Shown here: piece by piece, positions 57,647 through 64,000 of the stretch
How the letters are laid out: each line of letters starts with the position of its first letter
Position numbering within the stretch: position 1 is the stretch's first letter
Assembly (NCBI RefSeq): GCF_000276665.1
Contig: NW_004955447.1
Coordinates: forward strand, 18,521,946 to 18,585,945
Source of the DNA: Chinchilla lanigera
Lineage: Eukaryota; Chordata; Mammalia; Rodentia; Chinchillidae
Direction of reading: 5' to 3'
DNA length: 64,000 nucleotides
Notes under the pieces: generated by a model
Databases searched by the model: none
What the model saw: only the letters and a program-made list of their open reading frames with translations
What the model was told of the DNA's origin: nothing
Program-made: the position numbers and the translations under genes

Positions 57647-60055
57647 CTGGGAAAACAGAATAGAGGCAGATTATAACCTGAGGTTTTGTTATTTTTTAAA
57701 GCTGTGTAGTAATATAAACCAAAAGAAAGAATATAAACCGTAAAGTTGGACTATATCTATGACAAGGTATCTTTTCCTATACTTTTTTATAAATTTCAAA
57801 TGCAAAGGAAAGTTGAATAGCGAATAAACGCCCATTTACCTATTCCCTGGCTTCAGCAATGAACACGTTTTTCTACACCATCTGAAGGCTGCAAACACGA
57901 CACTTTCCCCCAGTACTTCAAAAGTGCCGCCACTCTGAGTAGTCTATCAGTGCTAACCCTCTTAGCTAACACCCAGGGCAGATGCACATTTCCTAACTGA
58001 TCTCTAATTTCCTGTACAGCCGCTGTCATTTTTTTAAAAGACCAGTTGTTTTTGTAGCATGTCAAACTGTTGAATAATTCTCTCAAGATTACGTGTAGAC
58101 GTAACGCTTCTGACAAGAATACTACACGTGATGCCGTGTCCTCTCCCAGGCACCAAGGAGGAGGCTCCTCCTGTCATTCTTCTCATTACTGCAGATGTAA
58201 GCGGTGATCAAAATATGGCACTTAAAGTTTTAAATTTACAGCCAAAGCCACACTGCCATAAGTTCCCCTACAATTCTCCCCATCACTTCAAACACACTTA
58301 CCCCATTATTCCTGCTACTTTCTGAAGCACTTCTGGAAGTTCTCTTTTGTCTTTATGAGGGATGATTAAAAACACCATGGATGCTGCAGACGAGTGCCAT
58401 CCAATGGAAAGGCAGGCTCGTAAAAGCATGGTGTGTGCTCATCCACCTCACTCACCAGATGTGGCACGGCACAACTTCTGGCTCTTCCCCAGAGTCAAAT
58501 CACCATGCAAGGCAAACGTGCTGAGCTGACTCAGGACACTGGAGCACCCGTGACAGCACAACTAAAGACGCTCATCAGAGGGGACTTCCACAGCTGCTTC
58601 AGGAAATGGCAAGAGCAAAGGGGAATGCACGTTCAAAGCAAGGGGAGCATTTTTACTGGCGAGGTGCCTTTTACTATGACACATTTTTAAAAACTAACAT
58701 TCACTACATTTTTGGTCACACTGCATATCAAGTTGAATCATATGGTTATGGTGGGGTCCACCGGATTCCCCGTTCAAATGTGCCTTCCTTCTTGGGAACT
58801 AGTGAGTAACTTCTGGGATGGGACCTTGAAACCGAATATCCCATTCCTCAGAAGCACTTTGATCAATGTGTACTGTAAAATTTTTAAACTTATTTTCCTG
58901 ATGTTTTAACATCCCCAGCAATATGCTGTGAACAGTCTAACAGACAAATTGATAAATCTGGTGTGTGATAATCGGGTCCCCTGCCACCGACACCCCCTCT
59001 TGCTCTGCGACCCAGCGACATTCAGATGTGCCAACAAAATCCCCTCATCTTGTGTTCTTCTGTGCCCACAACGCGGGCACTTGCCTGCCCTAAGCATGCC
59101 TCCCAAACGCTCCTCTTGCAGTGCCCTGCCTCCCCACTACAGGACCTGTGGGTGTCACGAAACTTTCTGTCTCGTGTCAAGTGCCTCTCCCGCTGCAATT
59201 TCTGCAGCAGTGTTGGAATCATCCTGAAAGACCCCATTTGCAACACACAATGATTTCTGTCATCCACTGTCGATACCTGCCTGAACCATTCTTTCTATCT
59301 TATTAGTCATACTTGTTAATAAAGAGCCGCATGCACCACCTTTTCTTCTTTTCTGGACTTGGAACTTTTTCTTTCAACTCAGTGCATTAGAATCTGTTAC
59401 CGCCTTCATTCTTTTTGAAGCACAACCTACCCCAAGTTGGGGGGCAGGCCCTTAAGCTGGCTCCAGTGTTCTTACGACCTGTCTCCACCAGCCTCCTCCT
59501 TGTTTTCTGGTACAACACATCCCAGCTCACCTAGCTTGTTCCCAGCCCCAGCCTTAAAACTGTCCATTCTTCCAGGGAGGCCAGGTGATGGTAACTTTTA
59601 TCAGTTAAGTAACACAAATACTGAAATATTACTTTTCATAAGGAAGGAGACTGTTTATTTTTACACATTAACTGTCACTATTTTCACTAGCACATTAAAG
59701 CTTTTCAGTGCTGATTAGGGCCACTTGTGTTTTTCTGCAGAGCTTTTATCTGATCGTAAGAATAGGTAATACACTTAGGAAGTATTACCAAGTAAGTATT
59801 CCGGCTAGTTTTTAAACTGAAATACGGTTTGTAATAGAGTACAGTGACTTATTCTTAGTAAACCTGTGAAAGCTCCTTTTTTGTAGCTAAGCACAAGTTA
59901 GTCCTCATGATCTCTATATTGAGATGACAGATTACCTAAAAGCCAAAATTAGAGCACATATTTAATATCTATGGGACAAAATAATTTAGAATGTCATTTA
60001 TTTTTTCCTGATGTTCAAAAAGATTAAAACTAGACTATCTTAGAAGTCAAAAAAG
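57647..60055. other. Probable DCUN1D4 upstream intron, apart from a mariner fossil
   Basis: The sequence flanks the most 5' recognised exon. I looked on the minus strand for the preceding PONY-domain exon and did not see it. Apart from the mariner-like remnant at 58380-58680, no gene or repeat is recognisable. The short open frames at 58900-59300 show no family similarity I know. Confidence 0.4.
58380..58685 (+). pseudogene. Mariner-type (IS630/Tc1/mariner) transposase C-terminal remnant
   Basis: A decayed transposase end. In one frame HPPHSPDV (58440-58463) is followed by FWLFPRVKSP, the mariner motif that precedes the last catalytic Asp region. After a frame change near 58505-58512 the reading continues GKRAELTQ and, further on, DFHSCFRKWQEQRGMHVQSK and GSIFTG, the usual mariner C-terminus. 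No N-terminal DNA-binding part or terminal inverted repeat was recognised, so it is not mobile. It lies in the probable DCUN1D4 upstream intron, antisense to the gene. Confidence 0.75.
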
Positions 60056-60059
60056 GCTT

Positions 60060-60330
60060 CTTCAAGGAACTGACACATAAGCACAGAGCTGAAAGAGATG
60101 CAGGAACCAGGCGTTTCTGGAAAGGTGGGACGGGCTCTCCAGAGATCACGAGCGGCATGTGCAAAGGCCTAGGGGCAGAGTTGAGCACAGTAAGTCCAAA
60201 AGACTAAAGGAAAACCACTGTGGCTGGAGTGCACAGATTAGGAGTTAAAGTGGTACAAACAGGCTGAGAGGCAGGTAGGGTCAGATCATAAAGGGTTTCT
60301 GTGGTCCACTGTGAAGGTTTTTATTGAGTC
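60060..60330 (+). repeat. Ancient LINE-like interspersed repeat
   Basis: 'catgtgcaaaggcctagggg', 'ccactgtggctggagtgcac' and 'gggtcagatcataaagggtt' form a pattern found in old dispersed mammalian repeats (L2-like). Family not certain. Confidence 0.45.
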
Positions 60331-60334
60331 CTAC

Positions 60335-61954
60335 AAACAAGGGAGGTTTTATCTCCCACCGTGGGAGACGATCAAGCCTCTGTCTTAGAAGGCTTACTCT
60401 GGATCTCTGTGGAGGCAAACTGAGGGGTGGAAAAGAGACCCTGAGAGCCTAATTAGAAACCTGGTGCCAGAACTCGAGCAAGATGCAACGAAGACAGAAA
60501 AAACACAGGCGAAAGCACTCACTGGCACAAACCTGGAGGCAGGAGTGGCAGCAAGGCTGACTCTGCACTGGGTGCCTGCCCACGGAACTGGGTGTTTTTA
60601 ACGGTGAGTGGGGGTGAATTATCACCGACTGAGGAACAACGGGGAAAGGTGAAAGAGGAGGGCAACCAGCCAACTCCAAAACATGGAAGGCCCGCGGCCC
60701 TGCTCTTCACTAGAAAGGAGGGTCAAGGATGAAAGTCACCGGAAACTTGCCACATTTGGCAGGCCAGTGGTCTTTAGTGCTGTGCAACGAGAGAAGAGCC
60801 TGCTTCCAGCGGTTCTGAACAAAGAACCTCTCATTTAGCTAATTACGACAGAGCTAAAAAACAAAAATGAGCTGCGGTCTTGGGCAAAGCTGCCGGGTGA
60901 AACAAGAAGTTCTGCAGCAAGTCTGGTAGCAACCCTCCACTCTGGCAGGGAGAGGTTCCTACACTCAAAGGTTCTCAGTGCTCCTGTCTATGCAGTGCAA
61001 GAGATGAACAGGTCTTGTGCTTGAACGTAAGATGCACAGAATAGTATCTGCACTTGAGGGGCCCGGTAAGGACAGTTACTTGGGTCAGAGTGCACAGGGT
61101 CAGTAGAGTTTAACTGCCTATGCAGCCTCTGGACTCAGCCCATGAGGGACAGGCCTCAAGTCACCTTGTCCAGAACTGCAGGATGCCATCTAGTGGCCAC
61201 TCGGCAAGGACACCGTGAAAGGGGCTACACTCTGGCAAAGCGCCTATGAATAAACAGGCTTGAGAAACTTAAGGACAGCCTGAGGCTTTCTACAAAATTG
61301 CATCTTCAAACCGTTTCCCGTGCTCTGCTCTCTACTATGTTGAATAACAGCCACAGGAGTGACAGGGCTATTCTTCCAAAGAGCACCATTTTTAAAACCA
61401 AAATATGTATACAGCATGAGGTCATTTCTCATTTGAGTTTGCTGCAACAGGCTCACAAGGAACGGGAATCGGCACAATGCTAAAACCAGAGGCAGCTCTT
61501 CCCCTTTCCCAGGGAGAGTCTCCACCCCTTCACTCGGCCTGAGGGTGTTCTCTCGCTTCTCATCAGCTCTGCACAGAGCAGAAGACAGTTCTAAGACTTC
61601 TTGGTGGTTGTTTTTCTTTTGGTTTAAGCTCCTTACCAGCTTAATTCATCAGAGGTAATCTTAAACCTGCAAGCAGGGACAGGCAGTAAGGGTCTGTCCA
61701 GTACGCACTGCGCCTTCTCAGTGTGAGAAGGACGTGGGGAGCCAGTGGGGAATGCTCCCACCCAGTCCTCTGAGCCCCAGCACCAGCACCACCTGCTCCA
61801 GATGACCGGCTCTTGGGGGGGTCACACTCACAATTCCTCCCGACAGGGTCAAGGGCGCTATTCTGAGCGCTAAGGTAATTCCCATGTCCTCATTTCACCA
61901 TACAGGTTTGCCAATGTCATCAGAAACATCCAGAGAGTGACAGAACCAGTGTGA
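60335..61954. other. Non-coding stretch, nothing recognised except a CTCF-like site
   Basis: No exon of DCUN1D4 or another gene was recognised. The short frames at 60449-60710 and 61244-61525 (minus) lack known motifs. Confidence 0.4.
61184..61198 (+). promoter_or_regulatory. Candidate CTCF-binding motif
   Basis: TGCCATCTAGTGGCC closely matches the well-known CTCF core (TGCCctCTAGTGG type). Occupancy is not shown by sequence. Confidence 0.45.
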
Positions 61955-62125
61955 AACTCTGGTTCCAGCCAGGCATGCTGGTATATTCCTGTAATCTCAG
62001 CACTCTGGGAGGCTGAAGCAGGAAGATCAAGGTTCAAGCCCATTCTGGGCAATTTAGCAAGACCCTGATTCAAAGAGCTGGAGTGTAGCTCAACCCTGGG
62101 GTTCAATCCTTAGTAATGCGAGCAG
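61955..62125 (+). repeat. B4-like SINE (B1 + ID composite)
   Basis: A diverged B1 part ('aggcatgctggtatattcct', 'gggaggctgaagcaggaaga', 'agcaagaccctgattcaaag') joined to a shortened ID part ('ctggagtgtagctcaaccct', 'ggggttcaatccttagtaat'). Confidence 0.8.
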
Positions 62126-62274
62126 CTCTGGTTCCAAAACCCATCCCCTATTTCTAGCATACCTCCACTGTACAGTAACAACCTTTATTATTGGTAGAAC
62201 ATGTACATAACAGATCTGAATTCTTTTATATCCCCAAACTTTTTTAAACCTAGCATTTTACCCAAATGTACTGC

Positions 62275-63010
62275 TATGGTTTGAATCACTGGTTCATGTG
62301 CTGAAATCCTAACACCCACGGTGACCAAGTTAAGCAGTGGGGCTTTTTGGAGGTGACAGGACTGAGCCCTTGTGAATGGGAATCATCTCGTTATAGAAGA
62401 GGCCCAAGGAAACTTATTTGTCCCTGATTGCTTTCTTGCCCCGCTGTAATTCCTGCTGAGTTGCTATGGCACCCAGCCAATATGGCGCTGGAGGTCATGT
62501 GGTATGGTGCAGAGTCACTATGGCGTCCAGTCAATATGGCGCTGCCCACTAGAGGCCATGGCTAAGCCCTACCCTTTTTCTGCTGAGTCAAATTACGACT
62601 TCCCACTTCCCTTTTTGTAATATCCTGTTCCCTTTTCCCATGCTCCCACCCAATCCTGGTCTGCCAAGTCAGGCGGTCCGCTTCCTAAACCCCGCCTCCA
62701 GCCTGGGGCTATTTAACCTTGGACCCCACAAAAGATCCTTAGAAGCTCCATGTTTTTTCTCTCTCTTTCTTTCTGGTGTTCTCCACGTCTACAATAAAGG
62801 CATTTTATTCTGTTTTACTTCTCTCTGCGCTGGAAAAACCTATCAGACCCCTCCACCTGGGAGGGCACAGCTCGAATGCACCATTATTTTATGAACCAAA
62901 AAGTAGGCCTTCCTTATTAAGACTTCCCAGCCTCCAGAACTGTGAGCACTAAAATTTTATTTATAAGCCCGTCTAATGCATTTTGTTATAGCAATCCAAA
63001 TGGATTAAGA
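62275..63010 (+). repeat. MaLR-type LTR, split by a nested LTR
   Basis: The 5' part (62275-62418) reads 'tatggtttgaatcactggtt', 'catgtgctgaaatcctaaca' and 'ggaggtgacaggactgagcc'. The 3' part (62889-63010) reads 'cttcccagcctccagaactg', 'tgagcactaaaattttattt' and ends 'gcaatccaaatggattaaga'. Both halves belong to one MaLR LTR. The middle is the younger LTR at 62419-62883. Confidence 0.82.
62419..62883 (+). mobile_element. Solo LTR of an endogenous retrovirus, with 5-bp duplication
   Basis: A 465-bp unit starting TG and ending CA, flanked by TTATT at 62414-62418 and 62884-62888. It has the parts of a complete LTR: an upstream region with two 27-bp direct repeats (62464-62490 and 62518-62544, three mismatches), a TATTTAA box at 62710-62716, a pyrimidine-rich stretch and AATAAA at 62793-62798. 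No gag, pol or env is next to it, so it arose by recombination between two LTRs or its partner is lost. The family is not named; a 5-bp duplication is used by several ERV classes. Confidence 0.8.
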
Positions 63011-63144
63011 CATATACTAGTATATATAAGTACAAGACATCCTATAAATATTCATTCCAGTTTCCTTCCAAAAGATCTTACTGGATAGCTTAACAAAATG
63101 AAAATGAACAAAAACAGGATACAATTTTAGAATGAAAGATATCT

Positions 63145-63470
63145 TAATCACTTTCCTTGTCACTGTGATACAACACCGGACACCCACAACTTAAAGGAGA
63201 GGTTTACTTTGGCTCATGGTTCAGTTCCCTTGTCAGCTGGCTCTAGGACAGAAATGGCATGAGAAAGATGCTTACACCACGGTGGCTGGGAAGCGGAGAG
63301 AGAAAGGAGAAACCAGCAAGGGAGACGCACCCTTCCAGGTCACTCCCCTGTGACGCCCCTCTTCTGACTAGACCCATCTTCTAACAGCAAGTCAGCTACA
63401 GCACCCCAGAACCCAGTCACCTTCCAAACACAGGAGGCTCTGCGACCATTTTAGATTTACACCATAAAAT
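63145..63470 (-). repeat. MaLR-like LTR (antisense), 5' part missing
   Basis: 'ccttgtcactgtgatacaac', 'ggagaggtttactttggctc', 'atggttcagttccc' and 'ggtggctgggaagcggagag' are the reverse of an LTR-type repeat common in rodents. Confidence 0.55.
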
Positions 63471-64000
63471 TTAAAAAAACTGGACCACTTTCCACTTCAG
63501 TGCATATAAATAACTACCCTAAGTTTTCCTGTGTACTTGATACACATACCTTACAAACACAGGAATTATTAGTCTTGAATTAGTATAAAGAATGGTGACA
63601 TGATTACTTTTGGGTCTTGCTTCTAAGCTCTCACCCCTACCCCTCATAGACTTTGTCTTGTTCACAGGGTTTTTCCCCAGGGCCTAAAATACTGCACTTG
63701 GCCTCCTATTCTTGGGCCAATATGCTGAACAAATGACTCACCTGGGAAGGCTGAAAGGAGGTTCTTAAATCCTGAAGTTGTACTAGGTTTGAACTACAAA
63801 GAACTTTAAAGGTCACTGTGAATAATTATCTCCACCTTGCTGATAAGGAAACAAAGCGTTTCACATCACAAAAAGCAAGCAGATTCCTCCTCGCCTTCAC
63901 AGTAGGTGGGGCCTATCACAGAGCCCTGAATTACAGAGACCGGGATGCCGGGCTGCAGCAGCGGGAGAACCAAGCTGCCACCACTTCCAGCACACAGCCT
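63471..64000. other. Non-coding, nothing recognised
   Basis: No exon, SINE or LTR was recognised in the last half kilobase. Confidence 0.4.

Noticed and set aside
58300..58370. Minus-strand stretch followed by a good gtaagtg donor-like site (possible small DCUN1D4 exon)
   Set aside because: The encoded ELPEVLQKVAGIMG does not fit the DCN1-like protein, and the upstream side lacks a convincing acceptor.

Overview
The window is nuclear DNA from a placental mammal, almost certainly a rodent outside the mouse/rat group. It is dominated by interspersed repeats: B1-type SINEs carrying the rodent internal tandem duplication, many tRNA-derived ID-like SINEs, B4-like B1+ID composites, 5'-truncated L1 copies, MIR and L2 fossils, and MaLR/ERVL LTRs. 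A castorimorph (beaver or kangaroo-rat group) is my best guess from the SINE types, at low confidence. There are no bacterial features, operons or CRISPR arrays.

Only one protein-coding gene can be supported. The 3' half of DCUN1D4, a cullin-neddylation cofactor of the DCN1-like family, lies on the minus strand. Its last four coding exons are at 57538-57646, 46933-47037, 44321-44423 and 44167-44222. All have canonical splice sites, their phases agree, and together they encode the C-terminal 123 residues of the PONY domain. A SINE-free, AT-rich 3'UTR of about 3.1 kb follows, down to a poly(A) signal at 41026-41031. The earlier exons were not found and probably lie beyond position 64000.

Layout. 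1-15300: intergenic, made of L1, L2, MaLR, B1 and ID fragments plus one unassigned repeat. 15330-19520: a long CpG-rich region, split by a MIR/B4/ID cluster at 16285-16772, with no recognisable gene attached; it is the most interesting unexplained stretch. 19600-41000: intergenic, with L1 fragments in both orientations, two related minus-strand LTRs (about 22.0-22.6 and 28.7-29.2 kb), MaLR LTRs and a decayed ERVL pol remnant (33.6-34.6 kb). 41000-57650: DCUN1D4 3'UTR, exons and introns; the introns contain L1/HAL1-like, ID, B1 and MIR copies. 57650-64000: probable upstream intron of DCUN1D4, with a mariner-type transposase fossil (58.4-58.7 kb) and an apparently intact solo LTR (62419-62883) inserted with a 5-bp duplication into an older MaLR LTR.

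I found no new multi-gene system. The points most worth checking are the orphan CpG island, the translatable 98-nt last intron of DCUN1D4, the duplicated YY1-like sites in the solo LTR, and the unassigned repeat shared by 1.5 kb and 46.1-46.4 kb. Repeat boundaries are read by eye; they are good to a few bases where target-site duplications are given and to tens of bases elsewhere.
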